Below, in pieces: positions 19,665-30,318 of a DNA stretch of 64,000 nucleotides (position 1 is the first letter of the stretch; the number at the start of each line of letters is the position of its first letter). A program made the translations under genes and the position numbers. The notes beneath the pieces are model-generated. The model saw nothing but the letters and a program-made list of their open reading frames with translations, was not told where the DNA came from and made no database searches. This stretch comes from Actinomyces ruminis (GTDB taxonomy: Bacteria > Actinomycetota > Actinomycetes > Actinomycetales > Actinomycetaceae): the NCBI RefSeq assembly GCF_002154335.2, contig NZ_MTPX02000035.1, forward strand, positions 48,140 to 112,139, read 5' to 3'.

Positions 19665-19760
19665 GCTCCAACCCTCGCGTGCGGCCGTGTGCGTCGCCCC
19701 GGTCCTGGTTGTGGGCCGCCTGTGAAACCGGCGGCTGTGAGGTCCGGGGCGGCCCCGGCG

Positions 19761-21044
19761 TCAGCGGATCGAACGGATGAGCGCGAACAGAATGCTGGCT
19801 ATCAGTGCGGCGGCTGCGGCGACGACGAACAGCATGTGGTATCCGAAGGCGCTGATGGCCGCGGCCGCCACCAGCGGCCCGGCGATCTGCCCGCCGGTGT
19901 TCGCCAGGTTGAGAATCCCCAGGTCCTTCGCCGCCGTGTCCGGATCGGGCAGGACCGCGATATTGAGAGCCTGGTCGACGGCGTTGAACATTCCCAACCC
20001 GGTTCCGGCGATCACCGCGTACAGCACCATCATCACCGGCGTGGCGGAGAAGAACGGCACGAGCACGCCCACGGCAATGAGTAGGGAGGAGACAATCACG
20101 GGCAGCTTGACCATCTTGAACCTGTCCGCGACTGGTCCGGCGACGAAGGCCATCACGATGCCCGCGACCATGATGATCAGCGAGACGATGGAGATGTAGC
20201 GGGAGGAGTCATCCTCACCGAGCAGCATGTAGTCGGTGAGGATGTACAGCACGTACCCCTGGATGGCGAACTTGGCGAGAATGACGAAGAACTTGCCCAG
20301 CAGTGCCAGGTAGTAGTCGCGGGCGTTGTGGCGCGCGAACACGAAGTGGTCCAGCACCATGTCCTTGGTGAACGGGCGTTTGGGCATGTCCACCGAGGAG
20401 GCCTCACGGAAGAACAGCGAGGTTGCGGGTGCCACCAGCACGGTGAGGATCCCCAGGACGAGCAGGCCCGTGGCGGTGTTGCCCAAGAACTGGGCGCCGA
20501 TGACCTGTCCCAGGCCGGTGCCCAATCCGTTGCCGAGCGCATAACCGGAGGCGGCGGTGCCGCGGAACTGCGGGGAGATCCGGTCGGAGAGCGTGCCCAG
20601 CAGCGGGGCAATGATCGAGTTGAGGAAGATCTGGTACACCGCCCAGGTGGTCACCAGGGCCGACACGCTTTGGACATGACCGAGCACCGTCAATGACGCG
20701 AGGGAGCCGACGGCTCCCACCCAGATCCAGGGGGTGCGGCGGCCGAGGCGCGATCGGGTCAGGTCCGAGCCGGCGCCGATGAGGATATTCGCGATTGCCG
20801 CCACGATCATCGAGATGGTCGAGTTGAGTGCCACCACCGCCGCCTTGTCGTCCGGCGCGATCTCGGCGATGCGTGCCGGCAGGAGGACGCCGACGGCGCC
20901 CAGGTAGGCGACGATCCAGCAGAAGGCGCCGATCGCCAGTCCGATCACGAGTCGGACCGGAAGCCGGGGCTGCTCGGCGTCGGTGGTGGTGCCCGACCAC
21001 TCCGGTGCGGTGGGTACGGCTGTGGGTGTTTCGTTGTTGGCCAT
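19761..21044 (-). CDS. MFS sugar/glycoside transporter
   Basis: ATG 21044 with GGAG eight bases upstream gives 427 residues; the open frame extends to 21125 without support. About 12 membrane helices are visible, with the loop RSRLGRRTPWI typical of the sugar-proton MFS branch close to GPH/SLC45 symporters. It lies 86 bases after the GH3 gene on the same strand, so it probably imports the glycoside which that enzyme hydrolyses. No frameshift is seen. Confidence 0.78.
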   Translation of the reverse strand: MANNETPTAVPTAPEWSGTTTDAEQPRLPVRLVIGLAIGAFCWIVAYLGAVGVLLPARIAEIAPDDKAAVVALNSTISMIVAAIANILIGAGSDLTRSRLGRRTPWIWVGAVGSLASLTVLGHVQSVSALVTTWAVYQIFLNSIIAPLLGTLSDRISPQFRGTAASGYALGNGLGTGLGQVIGAQFLGNTATGLLVLGILTVLVAPATSLFFREASSVDMPKRPFTKDMVLDHFVFARHNARDYYLALLGKFFVILAKFAIQGYVLYILTDYMLLGEDDSSRYISIVSLIIMVAGIVMAFVAGPVADRFKMVKLPVIVSSLLIAVGVLVPFFSATPVMMVLYAVIAGTGLGMFNAVDQALNIAVLPDPDTAAKDLGILNLANTGGQIAGPLVAAAAISAFGYHMLFVVAAAAALIASILFALIRSIR

Positions 21045-21130
21045 GGTTGCTCCATTGCTTGTATTTGGCCGGTTGTGTTGGATTCGGGACGTTTCAGAGC
21101 AAGACGATGGGGAAAGGGGCTTCACTGAGC

Positions 21131-23394
21131 TCAGATGACGACGGTGCGGCAGGCGGCGGCCGGGTCGCCCCAGAACTGGGCCGCCTCGAAGCGGACGGCG
21201 CCCGCTGGTAGGACGAAATCGCGCCGGTTCCGGTCCCAGCGGGACAGCGGTCGCAGCGAGGCTTCGACGGCGGCGGTGGTGCTCTGCCCGGGTTCCAGAC
21301 CCACCCGAATGAAACCGATCAGCTCCCGCTGTCCGGCACGGTCGCCGTCCAGGCGGCTGGCGTACAGCTGAACGGTTGCGATCCCGGCGCGCCCGCCGGT
21401 GTTGCTCACGACGGTGGAGGCCCGTACCCGTTCGGCATTGACGGCGACATCAAGCCCCGTCAGGGTGAAGGTGGTGTAGCTCAGGCCCCGGCCGAGGGGA
21501 ATCAGCGCCTCGGCGCCCTTATGTGCGAGCAGTCGCTGCCCGTACCAACGGTCGTAGAGACTTTGGTGGCATCTGCTCGGAACTCGGGCAGGTCATCGTC
21601 GCTGCGCGGTATCGCGTAGGGCATGCGACCGCTGAAGTTCTCCAGCCCCAGTAGCAGGTCGGCAAGGGCGTGCCCGCCCTCCATGCCTGAGTACCAGCCC
21701 ATGACGACGGCAGGCACAGACTCGAACCACTCCTCCATGAGCACGGCGCCCGCGGCCACAATCACGACGACGGTGCGAGGCTGCACGGCCGACACGGCGC
21801 GGATCAGGGCGACATCCTCCTGCGGCAGATGCAGATCCGAGCGGTCACCGCCGATCTCCGGCTTGCCGGCCGCCGCCCGAAGGCGGGCCAGCATCTCGTT
21901 GAGCACCGCTTGATCATCCGCGGTATGCGGTTCGGGGTAGAGCTGCATGAGGTCGTCACGGGCGTAGATGCGTCCGTTGACCCATTCGCCCTCTTCGGCG
22001 GCTGTGTAGCCGACGATGACCACGGCGGCATCGGAATCTGTGGCCAGCACGGCGGCCTGGGCGGGATCGGCGCCGTTGTCATGAGCGACTCGGGCTTCGG
22101 GCAGGGCTGCACGCAGACCGGCCAGGGGTGTCACCTGGCGCGCATGCACGTTCGAGGAGCCGTGGTCACCGAGGTTCTCGACATCAGCGATGCGCCCGAC
22201 GACGGCGATGGTTCGCAGCGACTTCGGATCCAGAGGCAGGGCGGGGGCGTTGCCCACCGCTTCATTGCGCAGCAGCACCATGGAGCGGGAGGCCGCCTCC
22301 CGGGCCAGTGCCCGATGCTCATCGCTGGCGATGACGGCCGCGGGCGGGCGCGCCTCGGAGCGTCGTGCGTAATGCTCCAGCAGGGTACGCAGCAGGCGTT
22401 GACCGGAAACACGGACCGCGTCGCGGCTCGCTTCTCCCGCGGCGAGCGCGGTGGGCAGATGCTCGGCGCGCAGCTGGGCGAAGGGCATCTCCACGTCAAG
22501 TCCTGCCGCCAGGGAAGCCCCGGCGTCGCGGATGGCCCAGATGAAGTCGGAGATGGTGAAGCCGGTGAATCCCCACTCTTCCCGCAGAACCTCCGTCAGC
22601 AGCTCTCGGGAGGCGCTCGCCCATTGCCCGTTGACCCGGTTATAGGCGCACATGATTGAGCCCGCGCCGGCACGTACGCATTCATGGAAATGGGGGAGGA
22701 AGTCCTCGTGCAGTGCCTCGGGATCGCAGTGCACATCGACGTCGAAGCGGGCATTCTCCATGGAGTTCAGGGCGAAGTGTTTGACGCAGGCGATGGCGTT
22801 GACACTGACGCCGCGGGTGAGCGCGGCTCCCATGGCGCCGAGCAGCACGCTCTGATCCGAGTAGGTTTCCTGCACCCGTCCCCAGGCGGGGTGGCGGGGC
22901 ATATTGATACACACTCCACCGAAGAAGTTGCCGCCTGCGGCCCGAACCTCCTCGCCGATGGCCTGGCCGATCCGCTCCTCCAGGTCAGGATCCCAAGTGG
23001 CGCCCCGGGCCATGGACACGGGGAAGGCGGTGGCGGAGCCGACGACGACGCCGCGCGGCCCGTCGATGAAATGGATGCCGGGGATGCCCAGCCGTGCGTT
23101 GGCCCCGGCAGGATAGGGGAAGTGGTTATAGCCGTCTTGCATGATGCTGCGGCGCCCCTGCCAGAAGGGGATGTTGCCGTGCAGGAGCGCCAATTGCTCG
23201 GCGTCCGTCATTAGGTCCAGCAGGGAGGCGGCCTCGGCGTCGGGATCGCCGCCGTCGCGTACCCGGTCGACGGCTCGAGCGAAGGGTGTGCCGGGCACCA
23301 GATCCGGACCCGGGACGGCGCCTCCGGTATTTGGGTCCGGGCCGGGCAGGGAATCGGGCGCGGGCTGGGGTGAGGTGGATGTGTATACAGACAT
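21131..23394 (-). CDS. GH3 beta-glucosidase-like glycoside hydrolase (one frameshift)
   Basis: ATG 23394 has GAGGAG upstream and is preferred over 23412. About 754 residues after correcting a one-base loss near 21559. The GH3 barrel shows GIPGIHFIDGPRG, CVKHFALNSMEN and nucleophile Asp in GFTISDFIW. The sandwich domain shows SRSMVLLRNE, and the C-terminal fibronectin-III-like domain starts at GRGLSYTTF. No signal peptide is seen, so intracellular cleavage of imported beta-glucosides is likely. The MFS gene follows, and a TetR gene is divergent with an operator-like repeat between. Confidence 0.87.
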
Positions 23395-23425
23395 GGTTTG
23401 TCTCCTCGACATTGAGGAACTGAGT

Positions 23426-23443
23426 ACTTGGCGACCACCAAGT
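23426..23443. promoter_or_regulatory. Inverted repeat, candidate TetR operator
   Basis: Half-sites ACTTGG and CCAAGT flank six bases in the spacer between the divergent GH3 and TetR genes, 32 bases upstream of the GH3 start. The 13-base stretch GCGACCACCAAGT at 23431-23443 recurs as GTGACCACCAAGT upstream of the FucP-type permease (40946). Confidence 0.5.
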
Positions 23444-23638
23444 TAGCTTGAGTGTAGCGGGTCACGGCATACGGCGCCAGTCCCCGGGAACCAGCGGTGG
23501 GCTGCCGGCAGTGGCTGTTGGAACAGGGTCTAGCTCCCGTGAGACAAGCGGCGAGGAGTCGGTCTGCAAGTACGGGGCGCAGCGGCGCGATAGCCTGAGT
23601 TACCGACCAGGCATTCGGCCGCAGGGAGGGGAGTACGT

Positions 23639-24229
23639 GTGAGTATGGTGAAGGGGCAAAGGCTCAGGGGACCGGAGCGCAAGGCGCAGATCATCGACGT
23701 CGCCACCGACCTCATCGGCGAGCGCGGCTACTGGGGCGTCTCCATCCAGGACATCGCCACCCGGTGTGCCATCACCGATACCGCCGTGCTGCATCATTTT
23801 GGCAGCAAGGAGTCCCTGTTGCTGGCGGTGCTCGAAAGTCGCGACGAGCGCGACCGAAGGGCTCTGGCGGACCTGCTCGGGCTGGCCCGCGGCGAGCTCT
23901 ACGACCGACTCCCGGAGGTCGCCCTGGTCGACTTCTGCGATGCACTCGTGCAGCGCAATGCCTCCCAACCCGCCATCGTCGCCCTGTACGCCGTCCTCGA
24001 CGCCGAGGCCCTCAACCCCGACCATCCCGCGCATCAGTACTTCCAGGAGCGCGAGCGGCTGGTAATCGAGAGCTTCGCACGCACCGCCTCCGACTTGCCC
24101 CTGGACCCGCAGGTACGCGGACGTCTTGCGCTGTCATTGATGGACGGCCTGCAACTGCGGTGGCTGCGCGATCGCAGTATCGACCTACTGGCCCAGTGGC
24201 GCCTCGTATCCGACCAGTTGCTGCGCTGA
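23639..24229 (+). CDS. TetR-family regulator
   Basis: GTG 23639 with a GGGAGGGG site gives 196 residues. The N-terminal helix-turn-helix reads SIQDIATRCAITDTAVLHHF followed by GSKESLLLAVLE. The C-terminal ligand domain resembles regulators found beside glycosidase genes in Actinobacteria. Divergent placement suggests it represses the GH3-MFS unit, and perhaps itself, through the repeat at 23426. Confidence 0.83.
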   Translation: MSMVKGQRLRGPERKAQIIDVATDLIGERGYWGVSIQDIATRCAITDTAVLHHFGSKESLLLAVLESRDERDRRALADLLGLARGELYDRLPEVALVDFCDALVQRNASQPAIVALYAVLDAEALNPDHPAHQYFQERERLVIESFARTASDLPLDPQVRGRLALSLMDGLQLRWLRDRSIDLLAQWRLVSDQLLR

Positions 24230-24351
24230 TCGGGAGCCTGCGCCAGGACGAGGCGGCGCTCTGGCGGTAAGCCTTGCGGACGGAGCGGGTGCAAGATCTC
24301 ACGCACCCTGCATGCATGACTTCACGGCATCCGGTTTCATAGTCTCGCTCC

Positions 24352-25771
24352 ATGACCACCTCCCCTTCGACCGGACCCGCCTCTGCTCAGCAGGGGAAGG
24401 GGGTCACCCCAGAACCCGACGCGGCCTGCGTACCTCCTTCGCGCCCACCCTGCTGATCTCCCTGGCGGCGCTCGCGGCCATCGCCCCGCTCGCCATGGAC
24501 GCCTATCTGCCGGCCTTCAACCAGATGGCCGCCGACCTGGGTGTGTCCGCCTCGACCACCCAGCTGACCCTGACCGCCTTCCTCGTTGGCGTGGCGCTGG
24601 GCCAACTGAGCATCGGCGTGCTCTCCGACCGCTTCGGCCGCCGCCCCCTGCTGCTGTGGGGCAGCGTGCTGGCCTTCATCGCCGGGATTGGCACCGTGCT
24701 TGCCCCCAGCGCCGCACTGCTGCTGGCTGCCCGCTTCCTGCAGGGCCTTGGCGCGGCCTCCGGCATGGTGCTGGGCCGCGCCGTCATCTCCGACCGCTCC
24801 CGCGGTATCACTGCGGCACAGGCCCTGAGCCTGGTGATGGCGATCCAGGGCATCGCCCCCGTGGCCGCCCCGATCCTTGGCGGGGCGCTGGTCGGCCCGG
24901 TCGGCTGGCGCGGCATCCTCGGCGTCGTCGCTGCCTTCCAGGGGCTGCTGGTGCTGCTGGTGATCGCGTGGGTGCCCGAGACCCTGCCCGCGCAGCAGCG
25001 CCACGAGGGAGGCTTCGGCATACTCGTCGAGGGCACGCGCGCGCTGGCCAAGGACCATGTCTTCGTCCGGCTGATCCTCATCAACGCGCTCGTCTACGCC
25101 CTGCTCACTTCTTTCCTTTCCGCCGCCCCCTTCATCATGCAGGGCGTACTCGGCATGGGCACCGCCGCCTACACCACCGTCTTCGCCGTCTGCGGCCTGG
25201 TGGTGACGCCGACTGTGGCGGCTTGCGGCGCTGCGGCCAAGCGGGTCTCGCCGGAGCGGCAGATCCGCATGGGGCTCATCGCCATCCTCGTTGTCGATGC
25301 CGTCTTCGCCGCGTTCTGCCTGACGCGCCTGACCGGTCCCGTGTCCTCGACGGCGCTTACGGTCGCCACCGTCGCGCTGTTCATCATCCATGTCATGATG
25401 CTGGGTACCTGCATGGGTAATCTGCCGGCCGTCGCCCTGGGCCGCACCGGCCGCTGGGCCGGCACCGGATCGGCGCTGCTGGGCTTCATTCAGTTCGTTT
25501 TCGGCGGCATCGCCAGCCCGCTGGTGGGACTGAGCGGCGAGGCTCCGGCGTCGCCTTCGGCGTCACGATCGTGGTCGTGGCGCTAGCGGCAAATGTGCTA
25601 GGCGCCTTCGGCGTGCGCGACCGTGGGGAGAAGGAGCAGCAGCGGGCCGCCGCCGCGGCCAAGCGGGCCTCCCGACTCGGCCGCGACCAGCTCGCCGAAC
25701 AGGCCGACAACGGCGCTGATCAAGCCGCGATCCCCGCAGGAGAGCCCGCCACTGAGGTGGCCGAAGCCTGA
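24352..25771 (+). CDS. Bcr/CflA-type multidrug efflux MFS transporter (two frameshifts)
   Basis: ATG 24352 starts a frame MTTSPSTGPASAQQ that joins the main frame after a one-base loss near 24425. A second loss near 25542 splits the last 75 residues. Joined length is about 473. Twelve membrane segments are visible, with MDAYLPAFNQMAADLG in helix 1 and the MFS motif GVLSDRFGRRPLL. This is the drug:proton antiporter 12-helix group. The C-terminal tail is charged and cytoplasmic. Substrate unknown. Confidence 0.8.
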
Positions 25772-25793
25772 CGGCCGTCCGACGTCGTCGTCC

Positions 25794-26471
25794 CTAGTCC
25801 TGCTCTTCCTCGGAGGCGTCCAGGCGGTAACCGACGTTGCGGACCGTGCCGATCAGGTGGTCGTACTCGGTGCCGAGCTTGGCGCGCAGGCGGCGGATAT
25901 GGACGTCGACCGTGCGCGAACCGCCGATATAGTCCTCACCCCACACCTCGTCCAGCAGCGCCTGCCGGGTGAGCACCCGCCCCTGGTTGAGCGCCAGCGC
26001 CTTGAGCAGCTCGAACTCCTTGTAGGTCAGGTCCAGCAGCGTGCCGCGGATGCGAGCGGTGTAGGCGGTGGTGTCGATAACCAGATCGCCGGCCTCAATA
26101 CGGTCCTCGGCAATCGGCTCCGCCTCGGTGGTACGCACGCGTACCAGCCGCAGCCGCGCACCCAATTCGGTCGGTGCGGCCCCGGCCATGACGAAGTCAG
26201 CGGCCCCCCAGTCGGGCTGGACGACGGCGGCGCCGCCCTCCTCCAGCACCAGGATGATCGGTGGGCAGTCCATGGGCCCAGACAACAGCTGGCATAAGGC
26301 ACGTGCGCGCATCAGGTCGCCGCGGGCATCGATCATGACCACATCCGCCTCGGCCGCCGAAGCATAGGAGGCGGGCACCGGTGCCAGGCAGTCGATCCGG
26401 CAGTCGAGGAATGAGATTGCGGGGACGACGGCGGTGGCGCTGTGCTCACGGGTGAACATGATGACGCGCAC
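25794..26471 (-). CDS. glnR: GlnR, OmpR-family global nitrogen regulator
   Basis: GTG 26471 follows a strong AAGGAGG site; 225 residues. The receiver-like domain lacks the usual phosphorylation pocket, and its segments ADVVMIDARGDL, RALCQLL and VLEEGGAAVV closely follow Streptomyces GlnR. The winged helix contains LLDLTYKEFELLKALA, GRVLTRQALLDEVWG and GTVRNVGYRL. GlnR controls ammonium transport and glutamine synthetase genes. It has no partner kinase here, as expected for this orphan regulator. Confidence 0.88.
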   Translation of the reverse strand: MRVIMFTREHSATAVVPAISFLDCRIDCLAPVPASYASAAEADVVMIDARGDLMRARALCQLLSGPMDCPPIILVLEEGGAAVVQPDWGAADFVMAGAAPTELGARLRLVRVRTTEAEPIAEDRIEAGDLVIDTTAYTARIRGTLLDLTYKEFELLKALALNQGRVLTRQALLDEVWGEDYIGGSRTVDVHIRRLRAKLGTEYDHLIGTVRNVGYRLDASEEEQD

Positions 26472-26599
26472 GGTTGTCGCCTCCTTCCGGCCCCAGCAGG
26501 GCCTGAGGCTCAGTGAACCACATTCGTATTTGCGAACGGATTACACGACCTGGTGCGCGCTGGTACATGCGCGGCGCGCGGGTGTGGGACGATGCGACC

Positions 26600-27518
26600 G
26601 TGAACACGCAGGATGTGCCCGGCATGGTGGACCCCGGGAGCTATGGGACGCGCCGCGGCGGCAACCGCCCCATCGAGGTGGGGCTGGTCGACCCGGCCTG
26701 GACTCGGCTGGCGGTGGCCAGCGTCGTGCCCGTGCTCCTGGCCATCTCCGCGGCCCTGCCCGCCTGGGCGCGCTTGATCGTCGTCGTCCTGCTGGTGCCC
26801 CTGACCGCCCAGGGCTGGCCGGCGCTCGTGCGCACGCGGCACGACCAGGGCGCCACCGCCGTCATTACCCTGACCGGATTGACCGCCGCGGTGCTGGTGG
26901 CCATCACCAATGACTTCGGCATGGCCGGGGTGGTCATGGCCCTCAGCGTGCCGGCGGCTTTCATCGCGCAGATGGCGCGGCGCGACGGCCGCCAGCACCT
27001 GGTGGAGGACCTGTCCTCCACCGTCACCGGAAACCTGGTCATGATTTCTGGCGCCGGCTGGTGCGCCTTACACACCGGGATCGCCGATCCCGCCGTTATC
27101 GTGCCTTGCACGCTGGCCCTGTTCATCGGCGCCCTGCTGACCACCCTGAACGTGCGTGCGAATGTGCTGGAGGTACTCACCGTCACCATCCCGGCACTGG
27201 TGGCGGGTGCCGCCGGCGGGGCATTAGCCATGGTCGGTTTCTTCGGGGCCAGCCACGTCGGGCCGGAGCCGGCCCTGCAGTCGGCGGCGGCGTGCCTGGT
27301 GGCCGGATTCGTGGCCGGGGTACTCATGGCCGCGGCCAATCGCGTCCTGTGGACTCACCGCTGGGTTCCCGGTGGTCGGGCCGCCGTGGCCAGCGCGATC
27401 GTGCCGATCCTGTCGCTGGGCGCCCCCGTGTACGCCATCGCTCGCGTCATGGGCAGTTTCATCGCGGCTGACGCCGACGCCGTGGCGTCCGGCAGCGCCC
27501 CGGCCGTACCCTGCACCC
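26600..27518 (+). CDS. Polytopic membrane protein of unknown function, 3' end unclear
   Basis: The likely start is GTG 26600, with ATG 26624 as an alternative. About 300 residues contain nine or ten hydrophobic segments, such as VVLLVPLTAQGWPALV and AGFVAGVLMAAANRVL. I do not recognise the family. The frame has no stop before the next gene and stays open through nitrobindin into ygfZ, ending at 29458, which is not credible as one protein. A missing base probably hides the real stop, so the end given is only the limit set by the next start. It is divergent from glnR. Confidence 0.55.
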
Positions 27519-28247
27519 ATGGCGTTTACGATTCCCGACGACCTCGCCCCCGAGCTGTACCCGCTGGCCTGGCTGGTGGGCACCTGGCGCGGCTACGGCA
27601 TCCTCACCTACGGGGAGACCGTGCCGGAGCAGGCCGTCTATCAGGAGATGACCTTCGACCACGACGGCGGCCCCTACCTGCGGCAGACCAGCACCATCTG
27701 GACCGTGGACGCCACCCGCAGCCAGGACCTCGACTTCGAAATGCCCGGACTGGAAGGCGCCTCGCGCCTGACCCCCGCCCAGATCTGGTCCACCGAAACC
27801 ACCTTCTGGCGGCCCGTCGGCCAGGAGCTGCCGGAGGCTGCCGATGGCGATGGTGCTGCGTCCGCACCCGCCTCAAAGACCCCGATCACCTCTCTGGAAC
27901 TGGTTTCCACCGACCCTGCCGGGCACGTCGGCGTCTGGGAGGGGTGGATCCAGGGGCCGCGCGCCCAGGTCGGCACCCAGGCGGTGGGCCGCACCCGCAC
28001 CGCCGCCACCGTCACCGAGATGAGCCGCATGTTCGGGCTCGTCGGCGGGGAACTCATGTGGACTCAGGACATGGCCGCCTTCGGCGAGGAAGAACCCAAG
28101 TCCTACGCCTCCGGGCGCCTGGGCCGGGTGGAGGACGCGGGGGAGGCCGACCCCGGGGCCGCCCTGCGCGAGGCCATCGCGGCCGACGAGGCCGCCCGCG
28201 CGGCGGGCACCGACACGGCGGCCACCGCAACGGACGCCCCCGCCTGA
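27519..28247 (+). CDS. Nitrobindin-like heme-binding protein (FABP-like barrel)
   Basis: ATG 27519, 242 residues. The motif LVGTWRGYGIL is the GxWxGxG mark of the nitrobindin/THAP4-like barrel, which binds heme and isomerises peroxynitrite. The barrel covers about 190 residues, with an Ala/Thr-rich tail after it. Its stop overlaps the ygfZ start (TGATG), the usual actinobacterial pairing. Confidence 0.82.
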   Translation: MAFTIPDDLAPELYPLAWLVGTWRGYGILTYGETVPEQAVYQEMTFDHDGGPYLRQTSTIWTVDATRSQDLDFEMPGLEGASRLTPAQIWSTETTFWRPVGQELPEAADGDGAASAPASKTPITSLELVSTDPAGHVGVWEGWIQGPRAQVGTQAVGRTRTAATVTEMSRMFGLVGGELMWTQDMAAFGEEEPKSYASGRLGRVEDAGEADPGAALREAIAADEAARAAGTDTAATATDAPA

Positions 28248-29458
28248 TGCGCCGCAGCCCCCTCCTAGACCGGTCCGACGCCGTCGCCAATCCCGCCGGC
28301 GACCTGGATGCCGCCGTACCGGCCCGCTATGACGACCCGCTGCGCGAGCAGAACGCGCTGGTCGACGGGCGTGCCGCCACCGCGTTGGCCCGCGACGTCG
28401 TTGCCGTCACCGGCCCCGACCGGCTCAGTTGGCTCACCTCCCTGTCCAGCCAGGACCTGACCGGTCTGCTCCCCGGCGACGGCGGTGTGGAGGCACTGCT
28501 GCTGGACGCCCAGGGGCACATCACCCACGCCCTGGTCTGCGTCGACGACGGCGAGGTGCTGCTGCTGGTCACGGAGGTCGGACGCGGTCGGGCGCTGGCC
28601 GAGTTCCTGCAGTCCATGCGTTTCATGCTGCGCGTGGAGGTCACCGTGCGCGAGGACGTGGCCGTGCTGGCGGCGCTGGGCGAGGGCGGTGCGGCTCTGG
28701 AGGAGGCCGCATGGGCCGCGGGCGCCCACGTGGCCACCTGGCGCGACCCCTGGCCGGGTGTGGCCGAGGGCGGCACCAGCTACGACGTCGGCGTGGATCG
28801 GGAACACCCGGGTGCGGGGTACCAGGCCACCTGGGTGCTGGTGGCTGCCGAGGCCGTGGGGGAGGTTGCGCAGGCCTTCCTGGCCGGTGGCGTCGCGCCG
28901 GGACGGTGCTTGGCCGGTTCGCTGGCCTGGGAGGCGCTGCGCGTGGAGGCGGGGCGGCCACGGTGGGGCCGCGAGGTGGATGCGCGCGCGATCCCGCATG
29001 AGTTGGACTGGCTGCGCACTGCCGTGCACTTGAACAAGGGCTGCTACCCGGGGCAGGAGACCGTGGCCCGTACCCTCAACCTGGGTCGTCCGCCGCGGCG
29101 ACTGACGATTCTGCAGCTGGACGGTTTCACCGGGCAGCTACCAGCGCCGGGTGCGAGCGTGTACCTGGGGGAGCGGATCGTCGGAGCGGTGACCTCTGTG
29201 GTGCGTCATGTCGACTACGGCCCCATGGCGCTGGCGCTGTTGCGCCGGGGCGTGCCCGCGGATGCGCCGCTGACCGTGGAGGTCACCGACGCGGATGCGG
29301 AGGAGGCCGCGACTGCGGCATCCGAGGAGGTGGTCACCCGGGTTGCTGCGGCCCAGGAGCCTCTGGTGTCCCCCGAGGGCCGAGCCCAGGCGAGCCCCTC
29401 CGAGCGCCCCGGTGCCGGACTGCGCGGCGTCTCCCTCCACCGAGACCGGCACCAGTAA
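28247..29458 (+). CDS. ygfZ: Folate-binding YgfZ protein
   Basis: 403 residues with the family signature KGCYPGQETVAR at about residue 263. YgfZ binds tetrahydrofolate and helps assemble or repair some iron-sulfur proteins. The N-terminal domain has a GcvT-like fold (VAVTGPDRLSWL). The C-terminus carries a long Ala/Glu-rich tail that may be disordered. It is co-translated with the nitrobindin-like gene. Confidence 0.9.
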   Translation: MRRSPLLDRSDAVANPAGDLDAAVPARYDDPLREQNALVDGRAATALARDVVAVTGPDRLSWLTSLSSQDLTGLLPGDGGVEALLLDAQGHITHALVCVDDGEVLLLVTEVGRGRALAEFLQSMRFMLRVEVTVREDVAVLAALGEGGAALEEAAWAAGAHVATWRDPWPGVAEGGTSYDVGVDREHPGAGYQATWVLVAAEAVGEVAQAFLAGGVAPGRCLAGSLAWEALRVEAGRPRWGREVDARAIPHELDWLRTAVHLNKGCYPGQETVARTLNLGRPPRRLTILQLDGFTGQLPAPGASVYLGERIVGAVTSVVRHVDYGPMALALLRRGVPADAPLTVEVTDADAEEAATAASEEVVTRVAAAQEPLVSPEGRAQASPSERPGAGLRGVSLHRDRHQ

Positions 29459-29632
29459 CACACCGAGGTCGGTTGAAGCGGCGGCGGAGCGATGGCGTGG
29501 TGACTGTTGCCCGTCTACGGGTGTGATGCTGGCTGCCCGGCGTGAACGAACTCTGAAACCGTTTGACAAAACGGGGGGGGTGGCACAGTACAGCCCGTCC
29601 TAGCAATCCTGATTCATAGGAGAATCACTTCC

Positions 29633-30133
29633 ATGACTGCCATATCGCGCCGGGTTTTCGCGCTGGGAACCATGGGCGCCGTCGCCGCCGTCGCGCTTTC
29701 CGCATGCGGTTCCTCGGACTCCTCGGACTCCTCCAGCAACGCTGACGGAGGATCAACGAGTGATACGGAGGCATCGCCTGCCTCCGAGGAGACCACCGAG
29801 GAATCCGATGCCTCCTCTGGAAGCAACGCGGATAAGCACACGATCGTATTTGAAGTCACCAGTGACACGGCGAGCACTGCGGACATCACGCTGACCAGCC
29901 TGGATGCGAATGGCAACATCAGCCAGGAACAGTTGAGCGATGAAGCGCTTCCGTTCAGCAAGACGGTTGAGATTGATGGGTCCTTCGTCTTCGATGCCTC
30001 GAACGCGAACATCCTTGCTCAGGCCAAGGATGGAACGGACATCACCGCTTCCATCGCCATTGACGACAACGAGCCCGTTAGTTCGTCGGGATCCGGCGAG
30101 TACGCAACCGCGATGGCCCAGGCCTCCAACTGA
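29633..30133 (+). CDS. MmpS-like lipoprotein
   Basis: 166 residues. A lipobox LSAC follows a hydrophobic signal of about 24 residues, so the mature protein is anchored on the outer face of the membrane. A Ser/Asp/Glu-rich linker leads to a beta-rich domain with TIVFEVTSDTASTADITL, LPFSKTVEI and SGEYATAMAQ, the spacing seen in mycobacterial MmpS C-terminal domains. MmpS proteins assist RND exporters, but none is adjacent. A TAGGAG site lies upstream of the ATG. Confidence 0.72.
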   Translation: MTAISRRVFALGTMGAVAAVALSACGSSDSSDSSSNADGGSTSDTEASPASEETTEESDASSGSNADKHTIVFEVTSDTASTADITLTSLDANGNISQEQLSDEALPFSKTVEIDGSFVFDASNANILAQAKDGTDITASIAIDDNEPVSSSGSGEYATAMAQASN

Positions 30134-30220
30134 CAAGCAGCCGCCCGAGAACTGAGAATCGGCCGCCCGATGCGGCGGAACCGCTCGGGCGTTATGCGTG
30201 GCGTGTGGCGCCTCGCCTAC

Positions 30221-30281
30221 TGCGAGCTTTTGCCCTCTGATGTGCGGCCAATTAGTGCACACCAGAGGGCAAAAGCTCGTA
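30221..30281. repeat. Long intergenic hairpin element, copy B
   Basis: Arms at 30223-30245 and 30257-30279 pair over 23 bp with one mismatch (outer 17 bp CGAGCTTTTGCCCTCTG, inner TGTGC) around an 11-base loop. It lies between the convergent lipoprotein and ABC permease genes. Architecture and sequence match the element at 56585-56645. Confidence 0.7.
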
Positions 30282-30318
30282 CCAGGGCGCAAGGGGTCGC
30301 AGTAGAGGCCGGTATGGG

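Noticed and set aside
26513..29458. A 981-codon frame joining the membrane protein, nitrobindin region and ygfZ
   Set aside because: The middle third is the out-of-frame shadow of the nitrobindin gene; ygfZ has its own coupled start at 28247.
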